33,942 nt of DNA from Streptomyces ossamyceticus (GCF_001418475.1 NZ_LIQX01000019.1:1-33942), one strand, 5' to 3'. Shown: positions 8,469-20,500, counted from the stretch's first letter. Program-made: numbers and translations. Notes: generated by a model from the sequence alone, not told the origin.

Positions 8469-11387
8469 TCAGCCCGCTCCGAGGGCGAACTGCTCGCGCA
8501 GCAGTGCCTGGTGGAGCCGCAGGGTACGGCCGTCCGGCAGGGTTTCCAGAACCTGCACGCCGTCGTAGTTGAGGAGTTGCCGCAGGACGGCCGCGAAGCC
8601 GTCACCGCGGGTGACGGGCATGCCGGCGCGCTGGGCGAGCGCGGTCACGGGCAGGGTGCCGCCCGCGTCGAGCAGGGCGGCGAGCGCTTTGTGGACCTGC
8701 TCCTGGGGCGGCTTGCGGGCCAGGCCGCCCAGCTGGCCCTGATACGTCTCCGAGTCGAGCAGCGCCGTCACGAGCGCCTCCGTCCTGGAGACGGGGGTCG
8801 GGGTGAGGAGGGAGTCGTCTCCCCCGGTGGTCAGCTCCACGTCGAAGAGCGCCTCGTGTGTGCGCGCGAGTTCCGCCTGCTTCTTCTGGGACTTGCCCGT
8901 CGGCTTCTTCGGCGCGGACGGAGTCGCCCCGACGCGCAACTGAGTAGTGGCCTCACCCGGCAGCGGTGCCCTTCCCACCTCCTCCGGAGCCCACCAGAGG
9001 GGCCGCTGGTCGCCCAACTCCCGCCACCCTTGCGGCGGTTCCGCGCCGAAGGGCAGGAAGGCGAGCACGGGGATGGTGAACTCGGCGAGTGAGGCCCCAC
9101 CGTGGTAGCCGGCCTTGAGTGCGGTGTAGCGGGAGTCGGCGTCCCACAGCGCCACGATGGACGCACCCGGCTCGGGCCACACCACTCGCGGGCCGGAGAG
9201 AGTGATCTCCCGGTCGGCGAGGGGACCGTCGGCGGGCAGGCGGTGTCGGGCGGACGCGGGCTCGACGGCGGCGTCGACCTTCCTGCCGTGCCGGTCGACG
9301 ACGTGGCCGTGGTCGCTGGTGAGGATGGCGGCCATGCCCTGGGCCGCCGCCACCCGCAACAGGTCCCGCAGGCCGGGCACGTCATCGACCCGCCAAGCCC
9401 CGTCGCCGAGCTTCTGTTCCTTGGCGAGGCGGTCGTCGATGGCGTTGAGGACGACGGCGACATGTGTCCGGCCGTCGGCGAGCGCCTCCGTGAGCGCGAG
9501 GCCGAAGGTGTCGCCCGCGGTCTCGCTGCGCAGGTCGTCCTTGTGGAAGACGCCGGCCGGGGCTCCGCCCCACAGCTTCAGATTCGGGAAGATCCGCTTC
9601 TCGTCGGCCTGGGTGCCCTTCATCAGCGTGCCCGCGAACAGGGAGGTACGGGACACCGCCGTCAGGGTGGGCAGTGCGGCGGCCATCGCCCTGCGCTGCG
9701 GAGCGCCCTCGGGCAGCGGGTCGAACTCCGCCCAGGACGCGCGTAGTTCCTCGCCCAGTTCGTTCGCTATGGCCGCGCTCATGCCGTCGAGCACGAGCAC
9801 CAGTACCCTCCGTTCCTCCCCGCGCCGGACGACCGGTCCGACCACGCGGTCGAGGAAGGTCTCGACGGTGAGCATGCCGCCGGGCTGGGTCCCGGCCTGC
9901 GTCCAGCCCGCCAGAGAGCGCGCGAAGAACGCGTCGATCTGCCGCCGCCGATCCCGGACGCGTGTGGCGAGGGTGTCGTAGGCGGCCTTGAGGACGGGGT
10001 CCGGGTCGCCGCCGGCCTCGATGTGCTCCAGGGCGAGGTCGACCCAGCCGGTCTCGGTGACGTGCCGCTGTATGGCGTCGGCGACCGTGGGGCTCTCGGG
10101 CGGCGTATCGGTCAGCAGCCAGCGGGCGAGGCGCTGTCCCATGCGGGCACGTTCGATGCGTGCGGACTCCTCCGGTTCGGCGGCGAGCCGGTGGTCCTCC
10201 AGACGCCGGACGGCGTCCGCCACCACGCCCCTGTCTCCCTCTGCGAGCGCCCGTCCGACGGCCGTGAACCGAGCATCGAGTCCGCCGCGCAGGACGGGGC
10301 TCACCGCGACGGCCTGCTCCGCGCCGAACTGGCGTGCGAGCGCGGCCGCCCGGTCGAGCACGGTGCCTGAGGTCCGGCGTGCCTCGCGGGCCTGGTCTCC
10401 GTCGTCGCCGGTGCGGTGTCCCGCTGTCAGCAGCGCGGTCACGTACTCCTCGGCAGCCCGGCCGAGAACGCTCACCAGGGTGTCGAGTTGTTCGCCGACC
10501 GCCGGGGGCTGATCACCGAAGAAGCGTTCGGCGCGGCCCCGTGCCTGGTACGTCTCGGGGGCGGGCTCGGCGTGTCGCCACAGTGCCGCGCAGACGAGTC
10601 CGAAGGCGGCGGCGTCCGCGCCCCGCTCGGCGTCGACGAGGGCGAGCAAGGCGCGCCCGGCGAGACCGGCCTGGTCCTCCTCTCCGAGGAAGGCGGTCAG
10701 CCCGGCGCGCTCCGGGCCGCGCAGCCCGAGGAGTCGCTCCGGAGCGCCGGGGCGTGTCGACCAGTGCAGCAGGGTCTGGGCGTCGAGCCGGTCGTCACCG
10801 GGACGTCGCGTGCCGCCCTCGATGTCGTAGCGGCCGAGGCGCAGGCGGCGCTGGGTGAGTGCGGTGAGTGCGTACTGGCGGGACAGCCAGCCGCCGGGCA
10901 CGGGCTGCCAGCCGCCGGGCGGTGTGGCGTCGAGCAGGGCCTCGGCAGCCCAGTTGACATCCTTGAGACGCGGGTCGATCTGCCGGGCGCCGAACGCCTC
11001 GCGGACGACGTCCCAGCTGTCGACCGTGTCGATGCGCTGCTTGTGGACGCGGGCGGTGATAGCCGGGTCGAGTTCGTGCTGCTCGCGATCGGTGAGGATG
11101 ACCAGGACGGCAGGGCCGGGCCGTCGGCCGGCCAAGTGGTCGAGGACGAGTTCGTGGACGGCGAGCGGTGAAGGCGCCACCGCGACACCGGCCGTCCGCC
11201 CGTCCGCCCAGGCGGGTTCCGCGGAACCGTCCCACTGGGGCGCGGACCGCAGCAGCACGACCCGGCGCCGGCCCCCGCCGTCTCGCGTCAGGGAGGCAGC
11301 GAGGGAGGACTGCGAGGACAGGTACTGGGTGACGGTCGCGGTGTTCAGCCGGACGGCGCCCGGGACCGCGGCGACAGTGTCCGTCAT
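8469..11387 (-). CDS. pglZ: BREX-2 phosphatase-superfamily protein PglZ
   Basis: A 972-residue protein with the PglZ domain, an alkaline-phosphatase superfamily fold. Two metal-site-like segments are visible: [11 protein letters not shown] near residue 532 and [16 protein letters not shown] near 690. Long helical N- and C-terminal regions flank the domain, which fits full-length BREX-2 PglZ. The ATG at 11387 overlaps the pglY stop as ATGA, so the pair is translationally coupled and likely transcribed together. PglZ is the signature gene of all BREX types and is required for phage resistance in the S. coelicolor Pgl system. Its biochemical substrate there is unsettled. Transcription ends at the hairpin just downstream. 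Confidence 0.95.
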   Translation of the reverse strand: MTDTVAAVPGAVRLNTATVTQYLSSQSSLAASLTRDGGGRRRVVLLRSAPQWDGSAEPAWADGRTAGVAVAPSPLAVHELVLDHLAGRRPGPAVLVILTDREQHELDPAITARVHKQRIDTVDSWDVVREAFGARQIDPRLKDVNWAAEALLDATPPGGWQPVPGGWLSRQYALTALTQRRLRLGRYDIEGGTRRPGDDRLDAQTLLHWSTRPGAPERLLGLRGPERAGLTAFLGEEDQAGLAGRALLALVDAERGADAAAFGLVCAALWRHAEPAPETYQARGRAERFFGDQPPAVGEQLDTLVSVLGRAAEEYVTALLTAGHRTGDDGDQAREARRTSGTVLDRAAALARQFGAEQAVAVSPVLRGGLDARFTAVGRALAEGDRGVVADAVRRLEDHRLAAEPEESARIERARMGQRLARWLLTDTPPESPTVADAIQRHVTETGWVDLALEHIEAGGDPDPVLKAAYDTLATRVRDRRRQIDAFFARSLAGWTQAGTQPGGMLTVETFLDRVVGPVVRRGEERRVLVLVLDGMSAAIANELGEELRASWAEFDPLPEGAPQRRAMAAALPTLTAVSRTSLFAGTLMKGTQADEKRIFPNLKLWGGAPAGVFHKDDLRSETAGDTFGLALTEALADGRTHVAVVLNAIDDRLAKEQKLGDGAWRVDDVPGLRDLLRVAAAQGMAAILTSDHGHVVDRHGRKVDAAVEPASARHRLPADGPLADREITLSGPRVVWPEPGASIVALWDADSRYTALKAGYHGGASLAEFTIPVLAFLPFGAEPPQGWRELGDQRPLWWAPEEVGRAPLPGEATTQLRVGATPSAPKKPTGKSQKKQAELARTHEALFDVELTTGGDDSLLTPTPVSRTEALVTALLDSETYQGQLGGLARKPPQEQVHKALAALLDAGGTLPVTALAQRAGMPVTRGDGFAAVLRQLLNYDGVQVLETLPDGRTLRLHQALLREQFALGAG

Positions 11388-14300
11388 TCGACGACCTTCC
11401 AGGTGATCTCGATCGTCGCGTCGGGGTGGCGCGCGGCCAGTTCGGACAGTTCCGCCTGGAGGTCGGCGGCGGCCCGTGCGGCGGTCGTACGGCGGCCACC
11501 GGACCTGCGCGCGGTGCCGCTGCCGGAGGAGACCGGTGCGGGGTTCTCCTGCGGGGCGTAGGGGATGCGCGGGTCGCTGGTCGGCGTGTCCAGGGACAGG
11601 TCGCCCGCCGTGGGCTGGGGCTGTACGACCGGCGCGATGGGCTGGGCAGCGGCCTGGGTGCGCTTGACCAGGGCGACGACCTCGCGCTGTGTACGGGCCA
11701 GGGCGTCGCGCAGGTCGGCGGTGCGCTGGTCGTCGCGGGCCACGTTGCGCAGCGAGTCGAGCAGTGCCTCGCCCTCAGGGCCGAGCCCGGCGGCGAGTTC
11801 GAGGGTGCTCCATGGCGCGGAGGCGACGGCCTCGGCGACGCTGCGGGCCTGCTTGACGGAGGTGCCGTATCGGTCGGCGCTGGTCTCGCCCAGATCGAAC
11901 GAGGCGAGGGCCTCCACGGTCTTCTTCGCCCCGGCCGCGCCCTTGCCAGCCTCGGCCGTGAGGGCGTCCAGCAGTTGCAGGGAGCGCCGGGCGAGCGGGA
12001 GGCGCCCGGTGTCGGCGGTCTGGTCGAGGCCGAGGAAGGTGGCGTGGGCCTCCAGCTGGTGCACCAGGTCGGCTGTGTGGTCCCGGTGGGCGCGGGCGGC
12101 CTCGATGATCTGGCGGGCGAACTGGTTGACCATCCGGCCGCGCCGCAGGGCGGGAGCCTTCTGCCCGAAGATCGTCTCGAAGCGCTGCCGTGCCGTGTCC
12201 CAGTCGGACTCGGCGGGCAGCGGCTGGCTGCGCAACGCGTCATGGTCCTTGATCGCGGACAGCTCGGGCGCGGGGTCGAGGACGGTGCCGACGCGCACCC
12301 ACACCCGGTCGTCCATCTCGGCGAAGGCGGCGACAACGAGCCGGGCGAGGAAGTCGGGCAGCCCACGCGGGTCGGGCTTGTCGGTCCAGTCGGTGAGCGT
12401 GATCAGGGACAGGTCTCCGGTGACGCCCTGGGAGCTCGCGAGCTGGCGGAAGTGGTCGGCCCAGTAGCGGGACAGCTCAAAGTACGCCTCCTTCTGCTGC
12501 CCGAGCCGCAGGGGCCCGGCGATCCGCTGCATGAGCCTGCGGTCGGCGGCCGGGACCTCCACCCGCCCGTCCCGCGCTTCCGTGGCGGCCCTGATGTGGG
12601 TGAACACCTTCTTCGTGTCGGCGGGCTTCACGGCGGTACCGGTGCCGTCGGGGTCGAGGTCGGGGTGCGCCGGGTACTGATGGCCGAGCAGCTTGCCCGC
12701 GACATGCCGGATGCCGTCGTGCAGGCTCTGCCCGAAGGACAAGGTGAGGCCGTCCACGTCGGGCAGCGCCACAAGGTGGTCGTCGAAGTCGGGCACGACG
12801 TCGGCGGCCTGCTTCTGAGCGAGCCCGTACGCCTGCTTGAAAGCGCCCTTGACCTGCTTGAGCAGAGCCTCGCGCTGGGTCTCCAAGAGTCCCTTGGCGC
12901 GGCTGCGGTTGTCGGCGTTGAGGTGGCCGGCGTACTGGGTGTCGAAGCGGTGCTCGTCGGCGAGGGCCTTGTCGATGACGACGAGACGCCGGAAGTCGGC
13001 GAAGCGCTGCGCCGACAGATGGGCGGGCAGCCAGGCGACGATGCGGGACCGCTCGCCCTGCTGCCGCTCACGCAGCCGCCGGATGCGGTTGACGTCCTCG
13101 ACCGGGCCCCACTCGCCCTCGTCGAAGGGGAGGTCTATGGCGATGCGCCAGCGGCCCTCCTCCTGCGGCATCAGGTCATGGTCGGGCAGTTCGTCCTCGT
13201 CGGCGACGTTCCCGAAGACGATCTCGGCCGTGCGGGCGGTGCCGCGCCAGGTGAAGCTGAGCTGGTCGCTCAACTGGCCGTGCTCGACGCCCAGTTCCTG
13301 GGACAGCAGACGGCGGGCGAGGGCGACGCGGTTGCCGGGGTTGTCGTTGACCTGGGCGTTGGCGATGACCGAGTCGACGTCGACGCCGGACAGTTCCAGC
13401 CGTACGCCGGGGTTGGCGTCGGTGCCGGTCTCCTTGATCTCGGGGAACCGGGCCGCCCACTCGGCGACCTTGTTCTTGATGATGCCGACCTCGGCGCCCG
13501 GGATGGGCGCGAGGACCGACCCGTAGTTGAGTGCGCCGAGCCGTCGGATGGTGAGCTCGGCCAGCGCGGGCACGCTGGGCGCGAGTGCGGACAGCAGGAG
13601 GGTGCACACGAGCCGGTTGTCGCCGGTGAACATCCGGCAGCGGTTGGCGCGCTGTGGGTCGGTGATGGCCTCGGGCCGGTTGCGGTACTGCTCGACGTCG
13701 TCCTCGGTGACGTCGTACGAGCTGAGGAGGTAGGGCCGCAGTTTGGTCTTGTAGAGCTTGTCTGCGGCTTCGAACACGACCTTCAGGCTGTCGGTGAACG
13801 GCTTGTCGCCGCCCTCCGCGATCACCGGGTAGAGGTCGCCGACGGGGACGAGCTGTCCGAGGCGGAGTTCGTCGCGGTGGTCGGCGAGCAGCTGCCCCAT
13901 CAGCTTCAGACCGGTGCGGGAGCGCTGCAGCGCGGACGAGATGTGGACGAGGGTGTCCATGAACGCCGGCGAGAACGGGTACGTCAGCCGGAACGACTCC
14001 GCGTCCGCGCCGGTCATGCCCTTCTCCGAGCCGAGGAGGGTGTCCCAGACCTGCGGGCCGACCCGTTTGGTCTGCTCGAAGGCCGCGTCGACCAGCTGGA
14101 CCGCCTCGTCGTTCTTGGGCTTGAGGAGGCGGGCGTGCGCGATCTGCGGGAGGTTGCGGTCCTCCAGGGTGATCTTGTCGAACCGGCCGGAGGCCAGGTT
14201 CAGGGTGTCCTGGATGGACGACTCGGCCGCACCCGACACCTCCTCGCCGACCAGCTCGCGCAGGTCGCGCTGGCGGGCGATGAACGACACGACGGGGATG

Positions 14301-15271
14301 GCGCGGCGGGCGTCGCCGCCTTCCACGAAATTGGTGATCTTGCTGGCCTCGCGGGCGACGAACCTCTGGTCGTGGATGAGGGTGGCGAGCCAGAGGATCA
14401 GTTCGTCCATGAACAGGATGAGCCCGTCGTAGCCGAGTGACTTGGCGTGCTCGGCGATGACGGACAGGCCGGCGTCGAGGGAGATGAAGCCGTGCTCGTC
14501 CTCGGCGGCGTTCCTGGTGAAGCCGGGGAGGAGGGTGGTGCCGGCGTCGTTGACCAGTTTGGCCCGCAGCTCGGCCGGGGTGGAGGGGTTGGTGAGGTTG
14601 AGCGCGGTGCCCGCCTCGTGGTTCTCCTCGGCGGCGAGCGCGGTGTCGAGGAGCTGCGGCGTCCAGGCGAAGCCCTCGCCCCACTCGTCCTCGTCATCGT
14701 CGTCCACGCCGGTGCCGAGACCGCGGATGACCGCCTCGTCGCCCATGTTGGCGCGCATGGCGCGGATGTCGGCGAAGAGGGAGTCGGTGCGGTACACCTG
14801 CGGGGTCGGGGCGTCCGGGTGCAGTTTCTTGACGTGGGTGACGTACCCGCCGAGCACCCGCTGTTCGAGGGCCTTCGCGCCGAGCATGTGGTACGGCACG
14901 AGCAGGAACCTCTTGCCGTCCGTGGTCAGCCACTCGTGCTTGGTCAGCACCGGGTCGAACTCGGTACGGGCACGGGCGGCCGGGTCGCCGCTGAGCAGCG
15001 CGTACAGCACGGCCATGAAGTGCGACTTACCGGAACCGAACGAGCCGTGCAGGTAGGCCGCCTTCGAGCGGTGCCCGTCGAGCGAGGACTTGATGAGCGC
15101 CAGCGCCTCGTCGAAGTTCTCCAGCAGCCGCTCCGTGACGACGTAGTCCTTGAGCGCGTTCCGGGCGCCCTCCGGCGTCGTCGCCTCGGCGAGCGACAGC
15201 ACGAAGTCGGAGGTGGAGATGTTCTCCTTGATGTCGATGACATCGCGGAGGAGGGGCGGCTGCTGGGCCAT
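11384..15271 (-). CDS. pglY: BREX-2 P-loop ATPase PglY
   Basis: A 1295-residue P-loop ATPase, the BREX-2 counterpart of BrxC. Walker A GSFGSGKS is at residues 76-83, and the Walker B-like LILFMDEL is near 285. The opening residues ([19 protein letters not shown]) are typical of PglY. The C-terminus is a proline/alanine-rich linker followed by a short helical end. The ATG at 15271 is preceded by GGAGAG about 11 bases upstream. An alternative ATG at 15290 lies in another frame and encodes nothing recognisable. It is the first gene of the pglY-pglZ pair, and a possible promoter lies about 185 bp upstream. It is needed for Pgl resistance in S. coelicolor; ATP use is predicted from the motifs. Confidence 0.95.
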   Translation of the reverse strand: MAQQPPLLRDVIDIKENISTSDFVLSLAEATTPEGARNALKDYVVTERLLENFDEALALIKSSLDGHRSKAAYLHGSFGSGKSHFMAVLYALLSGDPAARARTEFDPVLTKHEWLTTDGKRFLLVPYHMLGAKALEQRVLGGYVTHVKKLHPDAPTPQVYRTDSLFADIRAMRANMGDEAVIRGLGTGVDDDDEDEWGEGFAWTPQLLDTALAAEENHEAGTALNLTNPSTPAELRAKLVNDAGTTLLPGFTRNAAEDEHGFISLDAGLSVIAEHAKSLGYDGLILFMDELILWLATLIHDQRFVAREASKITNFVEGGDARRAIPVVSFIARQRDLRELVGEEVSGAAESSIQDTLNLASGRFDKITLEDRNLPQIAHARLLKPKNDEAVQLVDAAFEQTKRVGPQVWDTLLGSEKGMTGADAESFRLTYPFSPAFMDTLVHISSALQRSRTGLKLMGQLLADHRDELRLGQLVPVGDLYPVIAEGGDKPFTDSLKVVFEAADKLYKTKLRPYLLSSYDVTEDDVEQYRNRPEAITDPQRANRCRMFTGDNRLVCTLLLSALAPSVPALAELTIRRLGALNYGSVLAPIPGAEVGIIKNKVAEWAARFPEIKETGTDANPGVRLELSGVDVDSVIANAQVNDNPGNRVALARRLLSQELGVEHGQLSDQLSFTWRGTARTAEIVFGNVADEDELPDHDLMPQEEGRWRIAIDLPFDEGEWGPVEDVNRIRRLRERQQGERSRIVAWLPAHLSAQRFADFRRLVVIDKALADEHRFDTQYAGHLNADNRSRAKGLLETQREALLKQVKGAFKQAYGLAQKQAADVVPDFDDHLVALPDVDGLTLSFGQSLHDGIRHVAGKLLGHQYPAHPDLDPDGTGTAVKPADTKKVFTHIRAATEARDGRVEVPAADRRLMQRIAGPLRLGQQKEAYFELSRYWADHFRQLASSQGVTGDLSLITLTDWTDKPDPRGLPDFLARLVVAAFAEMDDRVWVRVGTVLDPAPELSAIKDHDALRSQPLPAESDWDTARQRFETIFGQKAPALRRGRMVNQFARQIIEAARAHRDHTADLVHQLEAHATFLGLDQTADTGRLPLARRSLQLLDALTAEAGKGAAGAKKTVEALASFDLGETSADRYGTSVKQARSVAEAVASAPWSTLELAAGLGPEGEALLDSLRNVARDDQRTADLRDALARTQREVVALVKRTQAAAQPIAPVVQPQPTAGDLSLDTPTSDPRIPYAPQENPAPVSSGSGTARRSGGRRTTAARAAADLQAELSELAARHPDATIEITWKVVE

Positions 15272-15452
15272 TACCGGTCACGCTCTCCATCTGGTGGCCT
15301 CGGCCACCGCTTGTCCTCGATCATGCGGATGTCCGCTGTGGGTCCGGCAGACCGACGACGGCGAAGCCGACCGACCGCAGCGAAGGCGGGCCGCTGCCCC
15401 GCCCGCGCCGGAAGCCTCCGGCCGCCGGGAAGGCGCTTGCTCCCCCTTGCGC

Positions 15453-15482
15453 TGTATACCCGCCTTCATGCCGATCGATCAA
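15453..15482 (-). promoter_or_regulatory. Candidate promoter of pglYZ in the 343-bp pglY/antitoxin intergenic region
   Basis: Read on the minus strand, TTGATC (15477-15482) is followed after 18 bases by TATACA (15453-15458). This would give a leader of roughly 175 bases before pglY. The gap from 15272 to 15614 holds this site, the pglY ribosome site and the toxin-antitoxin operator at 15549-15593. No small gene is evident in it. Confidence 0.4.
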
Positions 15483-15548
15483 CCGGTGACCTGCAGGCCC
15501 CCGCCCACCGGAAACCGATCAGGACCGTCGAAGACATCCCGCGGGCCA

Positions 15549-15593
15549 CTCGTACGAGAAAGTCGTACCATTGCGGTACGGTTTTCCCGTACC
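15549..15593 (+). promoter_or_regulatory. Operator array of GTAC palindromes for the toxin-antitoxin operon
   Basis: Four GTAC cores start at 15552, 15565, 15576 and 15589, spaced 13, 11 and 13 bases. They form three overlapping palindromes: CTCGTACGAG (15549-15558), CGTACC-N5-GGTACG (15564-15580) and GGTACGG-N5-CCGTACC (15575-15593). YefM-type antitoxins are known to autoregulate at palindromes with a TGTACA-like core. The array ends 21 bases before the antitoxin ATG and likely overlaps its promoter. Confidence 0.7.
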
Positions 15594-15614
15594 ACCAGGA
15601 GAGGGGTGCCGCAG

Positions 15615-15887
15615 ATGACCATAAGCGCCAGCGAGGCCCGCAAGGATCTCTTCCCACTCATCAAGCGCGTCAACGACGACCACACCCCCGTGCGCATCAG
15701 CTCCAAGGGCGGTGACGCGGTGCTGATGTCCGCCGAGGACTACGACTCCTGGCAGGAGACCGTCTACCTGCTGCGCTCCCCCGCCAATGCGCGCAGCCTC
15801 ATGGAAGCCGTCGCACGGGACAGGGCCGGCGAGGCCGTGGTCACCAAGACCATGGCGGAGCTGGAGGAACTGGCGGGTGACGGGTGA
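15615..15887 (+). CDS. YefM/Phd-family antitoxin
   Basis: A 90-residue protein opening [20 protein letters not shown], the standard YefM/Phd N-terminal DNA-binding fold, followed by [25 protein letters not shown]. The charged C-terminal tail (about 60-90) should wrap the toxin. The ATG at 15615 has an AGGAGAGGGG ribosome site. Upstream in-frame codons run through the operator array and are not used. The TGA overlaps the toxin GTG, so antitoxin and toxin are coupled. It probably neutralises the downstream YoeB-like RNase and represses the operon at the GTAC palindromes. Confidence 0.9.
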   Translation: MTISASEARKDLFPLIKRVNDDHTPVRISSKGGDAVLMSAEDYDSWQETVYLLRSPANARSLMEAVARDRAGEAVVTKTMAELEELAGDG

Positions 15888-16141
15888 GGAGCGTCCACTT
15901 CGACCCGGCCGGATGGGAGGACTTCCTGTTCTGGCTGGGCTCGGACCGCGCCATGGCCCGCCGGATCACCCGGCTGATCGCCGAGATCCAGCGCACGCCC
16001 TTCACGGGCATCGGCAAGCCGGAGCCGCTGAAGGGCGACCTGTCCGGCTACTGGTCCCGGCGGATCGACGACGAGCACCGGCTCGTCTACCGGGTGGACG
16101 AGAAGGAAGTCAAGATCCTCAAGGCCCGCTACCACTACTGA
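15884..16141 (+). CDS. Txe/YoeB-family mRNA interferase toxin
   Basis: An 85-residue protein with the complete YoeB/Txe pattern: an N-terminal [13 protein letters not shown] helix, a [15 protein letters not shown] helix, [29 protein letters not shown], and the terminal ARYHY. YoeB toxins cleave mRNA at the ribosomal A site. The catalytic Glu/Arg/His-type residues typical of the family appear retained (for example EHRLVYR and the terminal H). The GTG start lies in a GTGA overlap with the antitoxin stop. Length is normal for the family, and nothing suggests inactivation. Confidence 0.9.
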   Translation: MRSVHFDPAGWEDFLFWLGSDRAMARRITRLIAEIQRTPFTGIGKPEPLKGDLSGYWSRRIDDEHRLVYRVDEKEVKILKARYHY

Positions 16142-16292
16142 GGCCACCGCTCCCCGTCGCGGCCGTGCCGATCGCGTCTTCGACCCGACCGTTACGCGTG
16201 CAGGGGTTGTCGGCGCGCCGACCGCGCCGGGTGCCAGTGAGGCATCCCTGCGGCAAAGCCTTTGGCGTTGCAGCTCACCGTGCGTCGATGCG

Positions 16293-16895
16293 ATGATCGC
16301 GCGCATGTCTGATCACGGGGGAGGCGGTGGAACGGCGGAGGGAACGCGCCGGTCCAGGATCTACGACTACCTGGAGCCGACCGCTCCGGCGGAGCCGGCC
16401 CAAGCCACTCCCCCGCCCCCTCCTGAACGCGTTCCGGATACCGCTCCTGAGCGGCATGTGACGGACCAGGCAGCCATCCACCACCGTCGTCGGCGGCGCG
16501 AAGCCGCCGCTCTGCTCGGTGAGTTCCGGCGTACGGCGGTTCTGGTGCCCCTGTCGGCGGACGGTGACCCGCTCATCGGGGAGTTCGGCGGTATCCGCTG
16601 GATCTACGCCTTCTCGGACGAGCTTTCCCTGGCCCGGTTCGCCATCGCAAGGGGCGAAGGAGCGCGGGAGTGGACGTACGACCGTGTCCTGGGCGCCCGG
16701 CTGCTGGACGTGGCCATCCCGGCGATGCCGGTGCCGTACGGGGTGGCGCTGGATGTCGGCGCCGAGGGTCAGGGCGCACTGTTCCCGCCGGTCATGGGGA
16801 TCGTGCCGGACGCGGCGGCGCTGGACGCGGACGTGGACGCAGGCACGAACGACATGAACGGGATGGCCCCGAACGGGGAGGAATCGACTCGATGA
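16293..16895 (+). CDS. SseB-like protein of the RHS/secretion operon
   Basis: A 200-residue protein. A disordered proline- and glycine-rich N-terminus (about 1-60) precedes an SseB N-terminal-like domain: VLVPLSADGDPLIGEFGGIRWIYAFSDELSLARFA, then RLLDVAIPAMPVPYGVALDVG. In actinomycetes SseB-like proteins often stand next to WXG100/ESX-type proteins and RHS toxins, and their role there is not established. The ATG at 16293 or the one at 16305 may start the protein; neither has a strong ribosome site. It overlaps the next gene by ATGA and is the first of a tightly coupled three-gene set. Confidence 0.65.
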   Translation: MIARMSDHGGGGGTAEGTRRSRIYDYLEPTAPAEPAQATPPPPPERVPDTAPERHVTDQAAIHHRRRRREAAALLGEFRRTAVLVPLSADGDPLIGEFGGIRWIYAFSDELSLARFAIARGEGAREWTYDRVLGARLLDVAIPAMPVPYGVALDVGAEGQGALFPPVMGIVPDAAALDADVDAGTNDMNGMAPNGEESTR

Positions 16896-17563
16896 GCGAC
16901 GGCGGGGGCGGCGAGGGCAAGGACCTTCAGGTCGAGGGCCTGGCCCTGATCACCGAAGGTATCAACCTGGCCATGTCGGAGCTTCGTGAACTCGGCATGG
17001 TCGGTGAGGCGAGCGTGGGCCGGGGCTTCGCCGATCTGGCGCTGTCCGGGCTGGAGTTGGGGCATGGAGCACTGACGTCGGCGCTCGACACGTTCTGTGA
17101 GCGCTGGGAGTGGGGGGTTCGCACGCTGGTCCTGGAGGGCAGCGCCTTCGCGGACGCGGTGGGTCTGGCGGCGGGGACGTTCCACGAGACCGACCAGTAC
17201 ATCGAGGGCACCTTCAAGATCGCGGCGAACTCCGTCATGGGCAACCCTCACCTCAGCGAGGACCAGGTCACCCGGATGTCCTGGGGCGAGATCGGCGACA
17301 ACCACATGTTCGCCACCTCCGACTGGAGCGCGGAGTCCTGGGAGCGCGCGCAGAAGAACACCGACCAGGCCTGGAACGACACCCAACGTGATGTCATGAC
17401 GTCGCCCCTCCTCGAGAACGGGCCCCTCGACCCGCAGAAGGCGACGGGCATGACCGACCAGGAGTACGAGGCGTCGCTCGACCAGCTGTACGGCCCCTCC
17501 CGCGAGGAACGTGAGCAGGCGGTCCAGGCCGAGGGAGAGCAGCGGAGTGGGGGCGGCAGCTGA
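16892..17563 (+). CDS. Helical WXG100/ESX-like hypothetical protein
   Basis: A 223-residue protein of unknown function. The glycine-rich start (MSDGGGGEGKD) is followed by helices across about residues 15-120 (LALITEGINLAMSELRELG, GLELGHGALTSALDTFCERW). There is a WGVRTLVLEGSAFADAVGLAAGTF segment, and the tail is acidic. This architecture resembles the helical partner proteins placed before putative type VII-secreted toxins, but no family is recognised with certainty. The ATG at 16892 lies in an ATGA overlap with the SseB-like gene and has a GGGGAGG ribosome site. Its stop overlaps the RHS start as TGATG. A chaperone or co-exported partner of the RHS protein is the natural inference. Confidence 0.65.
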   Translation: MSDGGGGEGKDLQVEGLALITEGINLAMSELRELGMVGEASVGRGFADLALSGLELGHGALTSALDTFCERWEWGVRTLVLEGSAFADAVGLAAGTFHETDQYIEGTFKIAANSVMGNPHLSEDQVTRMSWGEIGDNHMFATSDWSAESWERAQKNTDQAWNDTQRDVMTSPLLENGPLDPQKATGMTDQEYEASLDQLYGPSREEREQAVQAEGEQRSGGGS

Positions 17564-20500
17564 TGGGTGGCTGGGTCCCGGACGGTGTGGAGGACAAGCT
17601 CAAGGGTGCCGCCAACGCCGTCGTCGGCAAGGCCGAAGAGGTCTACGACGACGGTAAGGAGGTCGTCGGCAGGGCCATCGACGAGGGCACCGACTACGCC
17701 GGCAAGCGCCTGGACGATATGGGTCTCCACCAGGCGGCAGACAAGGTGGAGGACTGGGGCGACAGCACCGCTTCCGCCCTGGGCGCCACCCCCGGCGAAC
17801 AGCAACTCGGGGAGACCGAGCAGGCCAACGAACTGATCCACGGCAATGTCGGCCGCATCCAGGAGAGCGCCAAGCACCTCAAGGACTTCCACACGGCCTT
17901 CGACAAGGTCGGCGACGGCATGCGCAAGCTGGACTCCTCCCACTGGAAGGGCCAGGCCGCCGACACCTTCCGCGAGAAGTTCGCCATGCACCCCAAGAAG
18001 TGGCTGCACGCGGCGGACGCCTGCGACAAGGCCGCGAAGGCGCTCGACTCGTACGCGGACACGGTCAAGTGGGCCCAAGGCCAGGCCCAGGACGCCATCG
18101 ACGCCTACAAGGCGGGCATGAAAGCGTCCAAGGCGGCCGTGGAGGCATACAACGACAAGGTCGACGCCTACAACGCGAAGGTGAAGGCCGGTGAGGACCC
18201 CGGCCCCAAGCCGGCCGAGTTCAGCGACCCGGGCAAGGCGGACATCGCCCGCGCCCACGAACTCCTCAAGGAGGCCCGCCGCCAGCGCAACGAGGCCGCC
18301 CGCACCGCCACCACCTCGGTCAAGACAGCCCTGGAGCACGCCCCCGCCGAACTACCGCCCGCCCTCAAGCTCGCCGCCAACTTCGTGGACCAGGGTGCGT
18401 CATCGGCCGTGGAACTCACCCATGTCGTCGGAGGCGTCGTCAAGGGCGGCGCCGGCATCATCACCTTCGGCCGCGGCATGAACGCGCTCGACCCGTACAA
18501 CCTCGCCCACCCCGCCGAGTACTACCAGAACGTCAACATGACGCTCGCGGGGCTCACCTCGACGGTCGCCCACCCCGACCGGGCTCTCAAGGACGCCTGG
18601 CAGTCCGCCAAGAAGGACCCGTCCGAATACGGGGGCCGCGTCGTCCTCGACCTCCTCGGAACCAAGGGGGCGGGGGCAGCGCGTGGAGTGGCGACGGGCG
18701 GCATCAAAGGCACGCTCAGACACACCGTCGAGGATGTGCTCGAGTCGGGCAAGAAGCCGGAGACGCCGGCGCGAGAGAGGGTCAGCGACGGTCCCGGCCG
18801 GGACTCGCGTCAGCCCGACGCGGTGGAGTCGCGGGGCTCCGACCCGATCGACTTCGCCACCGGCCGGATGTACCTCCCCCAGACAGACGTGAGCCTGCCC
18901 GGCGCCCTTCCCCTGGTGTTCAGACGCCGCGTCGAGTCGGGCTACCACCTGGGCAAGTGGTTCGGCCCGTCCTGGTCCTCCACCGTCGACCAACGCCTGG
19001 AGATCGACTCCGAGGGCGTCATCTTCGTCACCGAGGACGGCCTGCTCCTCGCCTATCCCCACCCCGCGCCGGGCGCACCGACCCTCCCGGGCCACGGCCC
19101 CCGCTGGCCCCTGGCCCGCGAGGACGGCGGCTACACGGTCACCGACCCCGCTACCCGCCGCACCTGGCACTTCACCGACCGCCGGGACGATCTCGCCGTC
19201 CTCGAACAGATCGACGACCGCAACGGCAACTGGCTCACCTTCGAGTACGACGCCGAAGGCACCCCGCTCGGCATCGTCTCCAGCGCCGGCTACGACGTAC
19301 GCGTCACCACGGAGGCCGGCCGGATCACAGCCCTCCACCTGGCCACGACCGGTCAGGAACTGAAGCGCTACGGCTACAGGGACGGCAACCTCACCGAGGT
19401 CGTCAACTCCTCCGGCCTCCCCCTCCGCTTCACCTACGACGAGGCCGGCCGCGTCACCTCCTGGACGGACACCAACGGCTGCGCCTACGCGTACGAGTAC
19501 GACGACCAGGACCGCTGTATCGCCGAGGGCGGCACGGACGGCCACATGACCCTGCGCGTCTCGTACGACGACACGGACCCCGACACGGGCCTGCGCGTCA
19601 CGACCACCACGACCGGCGAGGGCCACACCCGCCGCTTCGTCATCAACGAGGCGTGGCAGGTGGTCGCCGACATCGACCCCTTGGGCGCGGTCACCCGCTA
19701 CGAACGGGACCGCTACAACCGCCTGCTGTCCCTGACGGACCCCCTGGGCCACACGACCACGTTCCGCTACGACGAGTCCGGCAACCCCACGGTCGTCACA
19801 CGCCCGGACGGCCGCGAGGCGAGAGCCGAGTACAACGACCTCGGCCTGCCGACACGGGTGGTGAACCCGGACGGCACGGTGATCCGCCAGACGTACGACG
19901 AACGCGGCAACCGCACATCGGTGACCGCCCCCACCGGCCTCACCACTCACTTCACCCACGACGACGCGGGCCGACTGACCGCCGTCACCGACGGCCTCGG
20001 CCACACGACGACGGTCCGCTGCGACCCCGCCGGTCTCCCGTCGGAGATCACGGACCCCCTCGGCGCGGTCACCCGCTACGAACGTGACCCCTTCGGCAGA
20101 CCCGTCACCATCACGGACCCGACAGGCGCGGTGACGCGGCTGGAGTGGACGGTCGAGGGCCGCCTCGCCCGCCGCACGGCCGCCGACGGCACGACGGAGT
20201 CGTGGACGTACGACGGCGAGGGCAACTGCACCACCCACACCGACCCGATGGACGGCGTCTCCCGCTTCGAGTACACCCACTTCGACCTGCTGACGGCCCG
20301 CACGGGCCCGGACGGCGTACGCCACGAGTTCACGTACGACCTGGAGCTGCGGCTCACGAAGGTCACCAACCCGCAGGGCCTGACCTGGAGTTACGAGTAC
20401 GACTCGGCAGGCTCGCTGATCGCCGAGACGGACTTCGACGACCGCACGCTCACTTACGAACACGACGCGGCGGGCCGACTGATCTCCCGCATGAACGCCC

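Noticed and set aside
11426..14440. Long open frame opposite pglY (and similar ones opposite pglZ, DUF262, HNH and RHS genes)
   Set aside because: These are GC-rich antisense shadows with no domain, no ribosome site and composition typical of the reverse strand of high-GC genes.
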